The notes beneath the pieces were generated by a model. It searched no databases and was not told the origin of the DNA. It worked only from the letters and a program-made list of their open reading frames with translations. A stretch of DNA of 59,550 bases from assembly GCA_026709065.1 (NCBI GenBank), contig JAPOTS010000033.1:1-59550 (forward strand), read 5' to 3'. Of the stretch, positions 25,647 to 34,452 are shown in pieces. Made by a program: the position numbers and the translations under genes. This DNA is from Bacteroidota bacterium. GTDB lineage: Bacteria; Bacteroidota; Rhodothermia; Rhodothermales; Bin80. The first letter of the stretch is position 1. Every line of letters begins with the position of its first letter.

Positions 25647-27014
25647 CTATACAGAATCATGATGATCATTGGCTAAACCTATCGACGGTACTGGTCGTCC
25701 AATGGAGTAGTATTCAAAACCTCGTTCAGCCATTCTATGAGCGGTATATAGATTACGCCCATCAAATATAAGAGACTTGCGCATAAGTCCTTTCATGCGC
25801 TGAAAATCAGGCCGTCGAAATTCTGGCCACTCTGTACAGATGATGAGCATATCTACATCGGGTAAAGCACCGTATGCATTCTCCGCATAGGTAATTTTAT
25901 TGCCAAATATAGCCTGGGATGTCTTCATAGCCTCTGGATCAAATGCTGTGATCTCTACACCCAGTTCTAATAGCCCATGTATTACAACATGTGCAGGGGA
26001 TTCACGAACATCATCTGTATTCGCCTTAAATGCTAGTCCCCAAATCGCTGCATGTTTTCCTTTTAATTGATCCCCAAAATAGGCTTTAATGCGTTCAACA
26101 AGGAGATTTCTCTGGGTATCATTCACATCAAGCACGGCTTGAAGGATTTTGAACTCATAATTATGGCTTCGGGCAGTTCGTAGGAGTGCTTGAACATCTT
26201 TTGGAAAGCAACTTCCTCCAAACCCGATCCCTGCGTAAAGAAAATGTCTCCCAATTCGGCTATCACTCCCAACTCCAATGCGGACCTTATCGACATCTGC
26301 CCCAACAAGATCACACAAATTTGCAACCTCATTCATGAAGCTGATGCGTGAGGCCAAAAATGAATTCGCTGCATATTTGGTGACTTCCGCGGATCGCTCG
26401 TCCATGACGATGATGGGATTACCTTGTCTAACAAATGGCTCATAGAGTCTCTTCATTTTGGTTGAGGCTCTTAAACTTGTTGTTCCAAGGATGATTCTCT
26501 CTGGTTTCATAAAGTCATCGACCGCGGCACCCTCACGAAGAAATTCTGGGTTAGAGACGACATCAAAGTCCTGACCAGAGACAGCTCCTTTCTCAGTAAG
26601 GACGCTCCTGACTTGATCAGCAGTTCCAACTGGAACGGTGCTTTTGTTGACAATGATGCGATAAATTGACCCACTGCGGGTTCCTAACCATTCCCCTATG
26701 TTCTGGGCTACACCAAGTACATAGGATAAGTCGGCTTCGCCGTCTGCATTGGGGGGTGTGGGGAGTGCGAGAAAAATGATTTCAGAGTTTCTGAGAGCTT
26801 CATTCAGTGAAGTGGTAAACGTCAGACGCTGGTCGCGAAGATTGCGCTGAAGCAGAGCATCCAGATCTGGTTCATAGATTGGCATCTTACCTTGGCGCAA
26901 CACTGCTACCTTTGATTCATCCACATCTACACACCATACATCATTGCCCATTTCAGCAAAACAGACACCAGAAACCAATCCAACGTAACCAGTTCCAACA
27001 ATTCCAATTTTCAT
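25647..27014 (-). CDS. ugd: UDP-glucose 6-dehydrogenase
   Basis: A 455-residue enzyme making UDP-glucuronate from UDP-glucose with 2 NAD+. It has an N-terminal KIGIVGTGYVGLVSG, ALPTPP, KSTVPVGTAD, the catalytic Cys269 in GFGGSCFPKDV and a C-terminal GLAFKANTDDVRESPA. It is first in a leftward operon with the permease, sulfurylase/kinase and UDP-HexNAc dehydrogenase. It diverges from manC across 157 bases (27015-27171) that should contain both promoters. UDP-glucuronate is a precursor for acidic exopolysaccharide and cell-wall sugars. Confidence 0.93.
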   Translation of the reverse strand: MKIGIVGTGYVGLVSGVCFAEMGNDVWCVDVDESKVAVLRQGKMPIYEPDLDALLQRNLRDQRLTFTTSLNEALRNSEIIFLALPTPPNADGEADLSYVLGVAQNIGEWLGTRSGSIYRIIVNKSTVPVGTADQVRSVLTEKGAVSGQDFDVVSNPEFLREGAAVDDFMKPERIILGTTSLRASTKMKRLYEPFVRQGNPIIVMDERSAEVTKYAANSFLASRISFMNEVANLCDLVGADVDKVRIGVGSDSRIGRHFLYAGIGFGGSCFPKDVQALLRTARSHNYEFKILQAVLDVNDTQRNLLVERIKAYFGDQLKGKHAAIWGLAFKANTDDVRESPAHVVIHGLLELGVEITAFDPEAMKTSQAIFGNKITYAENAYGALPDVDMLIICTEWPEFRRPDFQRMKGLMRKSLIFDGRNLYTAHRMAERGFEYYSIGRPVPSIGLANDHHDSV

Positions 27015-27171
27015 ATCACTATAGAGTCACTAGTATGATCTTGGTAAGTTTAACGCGAGTAGATCAATTTTTGACCAAGAATTATCTCGTATAACCTATT
27101 TTACTATAAATTGAGCGATTAGTCAACTATTAGTGGCTTTTGATCAACCTTGAACTCACAAAACCAATTAA

Positions 27172-28239
27172 ATGATTTATAGCATCATCATGGCTGGCGG
27201 GATTGGAAGTCGGTTTTGGCCGCAAAGTAGAGAGGCGCACCCTAAGCAATTCATTCGTGTATTTGAGGAGCAAACCCTGCTACAACAGACCGTAAGTCGT
27301 ATCAAGCCTCTGGTTCCACTTGAACGAACTCTGGTTGTTACGCATGAGCGTTATGTCCCCCTCACATCCCAGCAGCTCCCTGATATTTTAGAGAATAATA
27401 TCCTTGGTGAGCCGATTAGTCGAAATACAGCCCCCTGCATAGCATATGCCGCCTTTAAGCTACATCAAATTGATCCTGAGGCAATCATGGTGATTCTTCC
27501 ATCGGATCACCTGATTAAGGATGAAGAGCGTTTCCTTCAAACACTTCAAAAAGCCACCGATGTAGCCCAAGCACCTGGAGCACTTGTGACGATAGGTATT
27601 CAACCGTCTTACCCAGCAACTGGATATGGGTACATCCAATATGATCCCACAGAAAATATACATCAAGGAGTCTACCCTGTACGCACATTTGCAGAGAAAC
27701 CAAACGAATCGACTGCGGAGCGATTTCTTGATTCAGGTGATTTTCTGTGGAATAGTGGAATCTTTGTCTGGCGAGTTGATTCCATTCTTTCTAATATGAA
27801 AATCCATTTGAAGAGCACTTGGGATGCTTTTCAGGAGGCAAGTGATCATCTTGGTACAGATCAGGAGGCTTCTTCAATTATTAAAGCCTATCACAAAAGT
27901 GCACGCATCTCCATTGATGTGGGTGTGATGGAGCGTGCAGGAAATGTGCATGTAATTCCAGGTAATTTTGGATGGAGTGACATTGGGGATTGGCGTGCTG
28001 TCTATGATTTGAGTGAAAAAAATCAGCATGGAAATGTTCTTAGAGGTAATGCCATTGTTCATGATACAAGCCGATGTTTGGTGGATGCAGGAGAACGACT
28101 CATTGCCATAGTTGGCATCCATGACGCAGTGGTCGTTGACACTGATGATGCACTCTTAATCTGTCATCGAAATAGTACTCAACAAGTGAAAAATATCGTT
28201 GATTATCTTCGTGCTCACCAACACAAAGATTTTGTATGA
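27172..28239 (+). CDS. manC: Mannose-1-phosphate guanylyltransferase
   Basis: A 355-residue nucleotidyltransferase forming GDP-mannose from mannose-1-phosphate and GTP. It has the signature MAGGIGSRFWPQSRE (8-22) followed by PKQF, GEPISRNTAPC, LPSDHLI, FAEKP and NSGIFVW. It is the short type without the C-terminal phosphomannose isomerase domain. It is divergent from ugd and is the last gene before the second accessory patch; a small hairpin with a T-run at 28271-28290 follows. Confidence 0.92.
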   Translation: MIYSIIMAGGIGSRFWPQSREAHPKQFIRVFEEQTLLQQTVSRIKPLVPLERTLVVTHERYVPLTSQQLPDILENNILGEPISRNTAPCIAYAAFKLHQIDPEAIMVILPSDHLIKDEERFLQTLQKATDVAQAPGALVTIGIQPSYPATGYGYIQYDPTENIHQGVYPVRTFAEKPNESTAERFLDSGDFLWNSGIFVWRVDSILSNMKIHLKSTWDAFQEASDHLGTDQEASSIIKAYHKSARISIDVGVMERAGNVHVIPGNFGWSDIGDWRAVYDLSEKNQHGNVLRGNAIVHDTSRCLVDAGERLIAIVGIHDAVVVDTDDALLICHRNSTQQVKNIVDYLRAHQHKDFV

Positions 28240-28269
28240 TCTCCTCCCGATCAATCAAGTGTGATTGTG

Positions 28270-28342
28270 TCCTCAGAAATTTGAGGTTTTACCATCAATC
28301 GTTTGGATAAAGATTCAGATCACCTCAGAAATCTGCAGAACC
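28270..28342 (-). repeat. GGTTCT element at the end of the second FRG gene
   Basis: Read leftward from 28342: GGTTCTGCAG, an AT-rich step, then TGAGGT, which pairs with ACCTCA some 30 bases on and is followed by AATTT. The order of parts is the same as in the palindrome at 2076-2142, but the outer arm on the far side is degenerate. The FRG remnant ends inside it at 28325. Confidence 0.55.
28271..28290 (+). terminator. Possible terminator of manC
   Basis: CCTCA and TGAGG form a 5-bp stem with a 6-base loop followed directly by TTTTA, 32 bases after the manC stop. It overlaps the far end of a GGTTCT element. Confidence 0.5.
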
Positions 28343-28631
28343 AAAATTTAACTGAATCATTCTGAGTAGGTATACAAGCTTCGTAGCAGTTATAAATAAA
28401 GTACGTAGCATTGCTAACTCTGCAAATAACTGATCTTCAGAATTCAGTGGATGCCCAATGAACTGAGTAACTGTTTTTAAATTTAGGGCGCAGAACGGCA
28501 GGTATTAGTTGCCATCTTGCATCAGAGTGTCCGCGGTAAATAAATTCATCGCCTGAAATATAATTCTGTTGGTATTTAATTATTTCTGTCCACAGAGACT
28601 CTGAATTTTTGAGGTTAATTTCCTCAATCAT
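28325..28631 (-). pseudogene. FRG-domain protein, frameshifted and truncated second copy
   Basis: The frame from the ATG at 28631 gives 64 residues, with EFIYRGHSDARWQLIPAVLR matching the first FRG block of the gene at 22-726. It shifts frame near 28465: the next frame reads GHPLNSEDQLFAELAMLRTL, which corresponds to MVEQQLALEFYLLKQF in copy 1. It then runs into NFGSADF and a TGA at 28325-28327, inside a GGTTCT element. The HGLPTRLLDW block and the rest of the domain are absent. The start overlaps the stop of the small partner gene in an ATGA arrangement, so the module organisation is preserved although the gene is dead. Confidence 0.75.
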
Positions 28632-28915
28632 TGAGAAGGTCGTAAAAGTCGAGGATCAGTTTCTCTGTCAGCACCAACCATATTGCCTGATTCAACATGC
28701 TCAATAATTGTGTCATATGGTGGGAATGCATTGGTAAATACAGTCCAAGAATCCATATCTTTTTTAAGCCTTAGAATGACCTTATCATTGGGTAACCAAT
28801 CCATAGATTTAACAGAATCAGGGTAGTAAACCCACCAGACAGAATCATCATTAAGTGTGAGCCTTTTGCCGAAGACCTCATTTTTGACGATATGAAGTTT
28901 TAATGGATATTCCAT
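28628..28915 (-). CDS. Small partner protein of the FRG module, copy 2
   Basis: I use the ATG at 28915 (MEYPLKLH), giving 95 residues, because similarity with the copy at 734-1000 begins just after it; an ATG at 28981 would add 22 unmatched residues. Shared features are K-x-x-x-x-G-K/R-x-x-x-L-x-D, S-x-W-x-x-YY-x-DS, W-x-P and TIIEHVESG near the end. It overlaps the FRG remnant by 4 bases. The gene itself looks intact while its FRG partner is dead. Function unknown. Confidence 0.6.
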   Translation of the reverse strand: MEYPLKLHIVKNEVFGKRLTLNDDSVWWVYYPDSVKSMDWLPNDKVILRLKKDMDSWTVFTNAFPPYDTIIEHVESGNMVGADRETDPRLLRPSQ

Positions 28916-29659
28916 GTCAGTTTTGAAATGGTGAAAGTGGATCAGTGCTGATTTTCTCCATTTGATGATTCGGATGAACAATCAATGGAGTGCAGGTCTG
29001 TTTGTTTCAAGCAACTATGGTTTGAACAAAGTTCATTTGTACAAAGGAGTGAGTGAGAAAAATGAATCATTTCACAGGAATCTAAACTACCGATTCAAAA
29101 GATGTCCAACTGACTTTTTTCATTTCTGTGTTTGTTTGTGAGTGTGGAACGACCCCAATGAGTTGCCTTCTTCCATTAGAATGACCTCATTAATGATCTC
29201 CTGTGATGCGTTGGATTACTATTGACATTTGCCCCATTCTACACAATGAGATTGGCATCTACTATCTTGATTATTTAATCATTGATTGGGTGGAGAAAAG
29301 ATACTGAGTTGAGCTTCCATCATTGTCCACCATCTTTAAAGATTAGATGTTCAAAAAAGGTGAAATATTGGATAATTTTTACCCGTCTTTGTAGCCTTTG
29401 GTGTATTCCTCTTATGGTATCCGATTGACATCGTCATTGTAAGACGATTAAATAGATTTGATATAGCATGAGGAGTACACCGACCATGCAGATTCATCTT
29501 CATGGGTGATGATTATGTAAAATGTTCAGTCTATTCATAAGAATTTTCAAAGGTTTTAAATTCAAAAGATTAATGGAGTGAGAGATGTTCTGGCTCTTCT
29601 CATATGATGTAGATTCAAAAAGTACTATAGCACTAACAGGGACCGATCAGTCATTTACG
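28916..29659. other. Gene-free stretch
   Basis: No gene is recognised. An open frame on the plus strand from 29585 is the reverse of the gene at 29660-30628 and is not real. The region should contain the leftward promoter of the FRG module copy 2. Confidence 0.4.
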
Positions 29660-30628
29660 CTAATTGTCACTTGGATTAGTAGTTTCAATGTTAGACTCAT
29701 ACTCCTTTGTGGTAGTAATAAAAGCTTCATACATCTGCTGTATACGATCAATCATCCATTTATAATAGCCTTGTTTATGAGCTTCATTATCGGGGTCCCA
29801 TTTGTCTTTAATACACCGAATTCTAGAGGCTTGCTTGCCCTCAGACGGATGCCAATGAATCTCATCTTTAACAAATTCCTCAAAGGTATCCTTTTGTTCA
29901 TGCAAAAACTGGTATAAATCGTCATTTTTATGGATATAAATCCCTGCAGACATCTGTTTTTTTTGAACAGAGAAATCTAAGCGAATGATTGCATCTTTAC
30001 TTCCTATTGAGATATCAAACCATGATTGGGGTCTTGGTCGGTTGGTCAAAATTAAGGTTTTTGTATCCCGCAAAGATGTATGATGCTTTTTGAGTTCATC
30101 CCAGAACTCAAAGTAGACCATTTGGGTGATACTAGCATCAGAAGTACTCAACTTGATCGCTTTTGACCAATAATTGGGTTCTACAATGACATTGAATTTA
30201 GGTGCTGGTTTTGAATCACCAATACGATATACCTCAATTCTTACAAGAAAGAATGCAATTTCGTTATCCATATGATCGTTGAACCATTCAATAGCCCGTT
30301 GATGCTCATAGGTAGTTTCTGATACAATCCAGATAATTATAGATGCATCAAAACTTGAGGCATAAGTAAGGAGTTTCCCTAAATGATCATGGTCAGTCCG
30401 ATTCAATTGATTCTCAATAATTATTTTCTTTCCAGTGTCACTCTCCTCTGCTATAATATCCACATAGAAACGACCTGTATACTGTTCTGTTTTTACGTTT
30501 CCACCAGAAATACCAATCTCTTTAAATAAAATATTGATATTTTCTGCAAGCCACGGGGTGAAGTGCTGTGCTTCATTTGACCATGCCTCTTTCGGGGGCA
30601 CAATCTCTAAAGTTGCTAAGTCAGCCAT
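29660..30628 (-). CDS. DUF4268 protein with PD-(D/E)XK-nuclease-like N-terminus
   Basis: A 322-residue protein. The N-terminal half contains YVDIIAEE (Asp57) and IIIENQLNRTDHDHLGKLLTYAS (Glu72, Gln74), the D...ExQ layout of restriction-endonuclease-like folds. The C-terminal half is DUF4268, with ITQMVYFEFWDELKKHH and a long charged tail. Such proteins appear as single genes in accessory regions and near restriction systems; a nuclease role is inferred from the motif, not shown. No methyltransferase or partner is adjacent. It sits alone in the second accessory patch, with long non-coding flanks on both sides. Confidence 0.75.
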   Translation of the reverse strand: MADLATLEIVPPKEAWSNEAQHFTPWLAENINILFKEIGISGGNVKTEQYTGRFYVDIIAEESDTGKKIIIENQLNRTDHDHLGKLLTYASSFDASIIIWIVSETTYEHQRAIEWFNDHMDNEIAFFLVRIEVYRIGDSKPAPKFNVIVEPNYWSKAIKLSTSDASITQMVYFEFWDELKKHHTSLRDTKTLILTNRPRPQSWFDISIGSKDAIIRLDFSVQKKQMSAGIYIHKNDDLYQFLHEQKDTFEEFVKDEIHWHPSEGKQASRIRCIKDKWDPDNEAHKQGYYKWMIDRIQQMYEAFITTTKEYESNIETTNPSDN

Positions 30629-31683
30629 CTGTAGTATGTGAGTGATAAAATTTAGGCAATATATGACATTTTCAATAAATCAAACCAGAATTACAATTTC
30701 TCTACAACATGAACTTGGGTTTAGAAAAAAATACTGCCTCGCAAATTGAACCATGAAAATTCAGATGCTCTGTGTCATGAATATGATAGATACGATTTCA
30801 TGACAGTCACCATAGTACCACTAACCTGTTAACCTACGCTGTGAACAACCTGCCTCTTTAAGACCTATATTCGCCTTGCTAAACGGAAACATTCTGTGGT
30901 ACATTGAGATGCTTTTTACATTATTGTTACACATAAATTGATTCGTGATTTTAACCTCTGCATCATCGTTTTCCGTTAGTCAGCCCGATTTTCTGTGAAT
31001 TGGAGCTTACACCTCTCGTGCGTTGACACACCCCTCCCAAAAATCCTAACTGTTTGATATCTGTTAGTGTTCTACAATGCTGGCTAATCCAACCTTTAAG
31101 ATTGTCAGAATAATCTGATCTGCAGCGAATACCAAGAGACAAAACAATCAATAGCGTGCACATTCTTGTATTGCGTATACGAAATTTCATGCCTCAAACT
31201 CATCTTTGATTCAGCAAGAGCACGGTATACTGAGAAACTCTGAAGATAACGAACCTACTCTGGGGCGAGAATCCAGGATTGTGCTGTACCTTCCGTTGAC
31301 GAAGATGCTCCGCCTTTTGATTAGTGGATTCTTTATCTATCATCGGCACATTCCCAGACTTTATAGCTCTGTATGGATCTCTTCTGAATTCTGGTTTATC
31401 CCAAAGCCATGAGCGGTACTGCCGATAAACTTGGAGACTTGAATGTTCATGATGCTGGGCATGGTATATCAAAATGTGATGAGGTGTAGCAGTTTACACC
31501 CCTCAAAGAAAGTAGGATATTTTACTTGGGATTTCTCAGCTGTAAAAGGAGAATGTTTTTAGGCTTAAGTCTGTTTATTTCAACACATTTCATTGAACGT
31601 TGTATAACCCGTGTTTCCAGCGTAGTCAGATGGGTTGTATACTCAATACGGGGTTCAAATCACTAAACTCAGTTTCAGAATTT
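30629..31683. other. Long gene-free stretch before the efflux operon
   Basis: About 1 kb without a recognisable gene. Minus-strand frames at 30963-31190 and 31200-31472 have protein-like length but no family features. A short inverted repeat (GGTGTA with TACACC, 31483-31500) has no T-run. The promoter of the efflux operon should lie in the last 150 bases. Confidence 0.4.
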
Positions 31684-33273
31684 ATGCGTTCATTAATCCT
31701 ACTATTCTTTCTTCTCTTGCCAATTACAAACATACTTGCCCAGAATTCACCGCCTCCGATTCGCGTAAATCTTGCAGAAGCAATTGAAATTGCCCTGATC
31801 AAAAACTACGAACTCCAAGCCATTCGTATTGCCGAAGAAGACTTTCAACTTCAAGTCAAAGGTGGATTCAGTATCGCTTATCCAACCATTGAAGCATTTA
31901 GTTCTTACACCCGAAACATCAAGGATGCCAACCCCTTCGCAGGAAGTTCAGCAGGAGATTTCTTCTCTGGATTCGCATTTGTTGAGTGGCTGGGCTATAA
32001 CGAAACGGTCCGGACAGATGGCCTCACTGCTACACAGCCCATATCATTTGCTGAATTCGCTGATCGCCAACAACGAGGCATAGATGCTGCGGGTATCATC
32101 CCAGCAGAGCCAGGAGATAACCCATTCTCAGTGGCCAATCAATATCTGAATTCAATTACTGCAACCTATGAAATTTTCAATGGGCCTAACTGGATTACAC
32201 TATTCCAAAAAAGTGGTATACGAACAAGATTGAAGCAAATTTCCAAGGCCACTGAACGTCAAGAACAGGTTATTATCGGACAAGTCCGTGAAGCATTTTA
32301 TGCTGCGCTATTAGCGGAAGAGGAAGCCCGTGTGGCAGCCCAAAGCGTTGCTCGTACGAAAGCATCTCGTGACGAAACGGCCTTGAGGGTTAGCAGTGGC
32401 ATTCTACCAAAAATTGACCGATTAACGATGGATGTAGAGTTGGTCAATCAAGAATCTAATTTAGTACAAGCTCAATCAAAAGCATCCAATCACTTGGATC
32501 AACTGAAGTACCTTCTTGGAATTCCTCTTGAACAAGAACTCACTCTCAATGGACAACTTAAGGTCCAAGATCCAACCTCCTACATTTCACTAGTAGGAAT
32601 GGATCTGTTTGAACAGGCGAGCCAAATACGGCCCGATCATGAAGAGGCCCGCTTAGCCCATACCTTCGCCAGAAATAGATTTCGCGCAAGCAAGGCAAAT
32701 CGCCTCCCCGTCCTTGAAGTCTTTGCAAACTTCAACTACTCTGGACGAGTCCCAGATAATCGCACCTTTACTGTCACCGATCCAACGAATCCATTTTCAT
32801 TCTCGCAAGGATCAAATACTTACTTCAGCAAAGCCTATTGGCAATCCGCATTTAATGTCGGCCTGAACCTCACTTGGACAATTTTTAATGGTTTCGGACG
32901 TAGAAATTCGATTGCACAAGCCGAAGTCGTTGCCCGTCAAGCCGCACTAAATATTGACCTTCTAAACGCTTCGACTAAATCAGAGATCAATTCTGCGATG
33001 AGAAGCTTAGAAACCGCATTTCATCAGATCAAACATCAAGAAGCAAACGTTGCGAATGCTGAACTAAACTACGAATACACCCTCGCCCGTGTTAACGAAG
33101 GAGTCGCAAACACCTTGCAACTACGAACGGCCTCAACACAATTAGATACAAGTAAACTCAATTATCTACGCGCGGTCCACAGTTTTCTCACATCCAAGAG
33201 CCAATTAGAAGTCGCTGTCGGAATCCCCTTTGATCAACAGTTTGATACACAACTCGCAACTACATACAAGTAA
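31684..33273 (+). CDS. TolC-family outer-membrane efflux protein
   Basis: I choose the ATG at 31684 (MRSLILLFFLLLPITNILAQ) because it begins a perfect signal peptide, giving 529 residues; codons upstream to 31600 do not look translated. The product has the two long helical hairpins of TolC-type channels: VNLAEAIEIALIKNYELQ near the start, a coiled region around EEARVAAQSVARTKASRDE, and the second repeat with LNLTWTIFNGFGRRNSIAQAE. It is the outer-membrane part of the tripartite efflux system encoded by the next two genes, 9 bases downstream. Confidence 0.92.
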   Translation: MRSLILLFFLLLPITNILAQNSPPPIRVNLAEAIEIALIKNYELQAIRIAEEDFQLQVKGGFSIAYPTIEAFSSYTRNIKDANPFAGSSAGDFFSGFAFVEWLGYNETVRTDGLTATQPISFAEFADRQQRGIDAAGIIPAEPGDNPFSVANQYLNSITATYEIFNGPNWITLFQKSGIRTRLKQISKATERQEQVIIGQVREAFYAALLAEEEARVAAQSVARTKASRDETALRVSSGILPKIDRLTMDVELVNQESNLVQAQSKASNHLDQLKYLLGIPLEQELTLNGQLKVQDPTSYISLVGMDLFEQASQIRPDHEEARLAHTFARNRFRASKANRLPVLEVFANFNYSGRVPDNRTFTVTDPTNPFSFSQGSNTYFSKAYWQSAFNVGLNLTWTIFNGFGRRNSIAQAEVVARQAALNIDLLNASTKSEINSAMRSLETAFHQIKHQEANVANAELNYEYTLARVNEGVANTLQLRTASTQLDTSKLNYLRAVHSFLTSKSQLEVAVGIPFDQQFDTQLATTYK

Positions 33274-33282
33274 CACTCATTA

Positions 33283-34452
33283 ATGAGACATATTTCAACC
33301 CTACTGCTGTACTCTATTCTATGGATTTCATGTGCTTCCCCACAGGGTAGCGAACCCGTTCAATCTCCTGCTCCATTACTATCTGCCAAACGCGTTGAAG
33401 TTCTTAATCTGTCTCCGACTACATTTAATGATTTGATTGAACTCACTGGTATCGTTGAAGCTCGACATGATGTGATTGTCTCATCAAAAACTACTGGTAC
33501 GTTAGAACAGATTGTAGATCTTGGAACGACAGTACGCTCTGGGCAGGTTGTGGCAAACACTGATGATGATTTGCTTCGTGCAAATCTCTTACAGGTAGAG
33601 GCACAAGTGAGTAATGCCGAGGCAGGACTCAAAATTGCCGAGGAAAGCTATAATCGGCAACGCCCTCTTTTTTCTGACTCAATCATTAGTGAACTAGAAT
33701 ATATTGGATTAGAGACCACTCTGTCCCAAGCTAAATCAAATGTTGCTCAAGCGAAGGCAATCTATAAGCAGGTTGCTCTTCAATTGAACTACACCTCTAT
33801 CACCGCACCTATCTATGGGACAGTTGAAGCACGGTATGTTGAAGTCGGTGAACAAGTTGTCCCCGGCACTCAGATTTTAAGATTAGTTGATACCCGGGAT
33901 GTATTTATCTCGGCTGGAATTTCAGAAAAATTTGCAGGCGATATCGAAGTGGGAACACCCGCACAAATTCAATTCCCATCGGCTGGAATTTCTCCCCGAG
34001 AGGGGCGTGTGATATTTGCTGGACGCGTCATAGACCCTGAAAGCAGATCCTTTGAAGTCAATGTGGCCTTTGAGAATAATGATGGAACAATGAAGCCCGA
34101 AATGATTGCAGACCTTGCAATTCTCAGAACGACCATTGAGAATGCACTCGTGATTCCTCGTAATGCAGTCACTCGAACCGAAACAGGCCATTCAGTATTT
34201 ATCGCCTCAGAAATGGAAGACGGTTATACTGCTCTTGTCAAAGATATTCAACTCGGTGCAGAATATGCAAATAAAGTCGTGATCATAGAAGGCCTCTCAC
34301 CTGGTGATCAGGTGGTCGTGAGAGGCCAATCTACTCTTGCAAATCAAGACCTTGTCATCATTGATCAGACGTATACTCAATTAGACGAATTTGGAGCTCC
34401 AGTAATGGACTCATCATCTGGTATCATGCTTGACCAATCAGGAGACAACTGA
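33283..34452 (+). CDS. RND efflux periplasmic adaptor (membrane-fusion lipoprotein)
   Basis: A 389-residue adaptor with a lipobox (WISCAS, Cys17). It contains a lipoyl-type half (SSKTTGTLEQIVDLGTTVRSGQ), an alpha-helical hairpin of about 60 residues, the second lipoyl half (ITAPIYGTVEARYVEVGEQV), a beta-barrel and a membrane-proximal domain. It links the RND pump to the TolC-like channel. Its stop overlaps the pump's ATG by one base (TGATG). Confidence 0.92.
   Translation: MRHISTLLLYSILWISCASPQGSEPVQSPAPLLSAKRVEVLNLSPTTFNDLIELTGIVEARHDVIVSSKTTGTLEQIVDLGTTVRSGQVVANTDDDLLRANLLQVEAQVSNAEAGLKIAEESYNRQRPLFSDSIISELEYIGLETTLSQAKSNVAQAKAIYKQVALQLNYTSITAPIYGTVEARYVEVGEQVVPGTQILRLVDTRDVFISAGISEKFAGDIEVGTPAQIQFPSAGISPREGRVIFAGRVIDPESRSFEVNVAFENNDGTMKPEMIADLAILRTTIENALVIPRNAVTRTETGHSVFIASEMEDGYTALVKDIQLGAEYANKVVIIEGLSPGDQVVVRGQSTLANQDLVIIDQTYTQLDEFGAPVMDSSSGIMLDQSGDN

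Noticed and set aside
31200-31472. 90-codon minus-strand frame
   Set aside because: Looks protein-like in length but shows no recognisable domain, and the neighbourhood lacks any partner.
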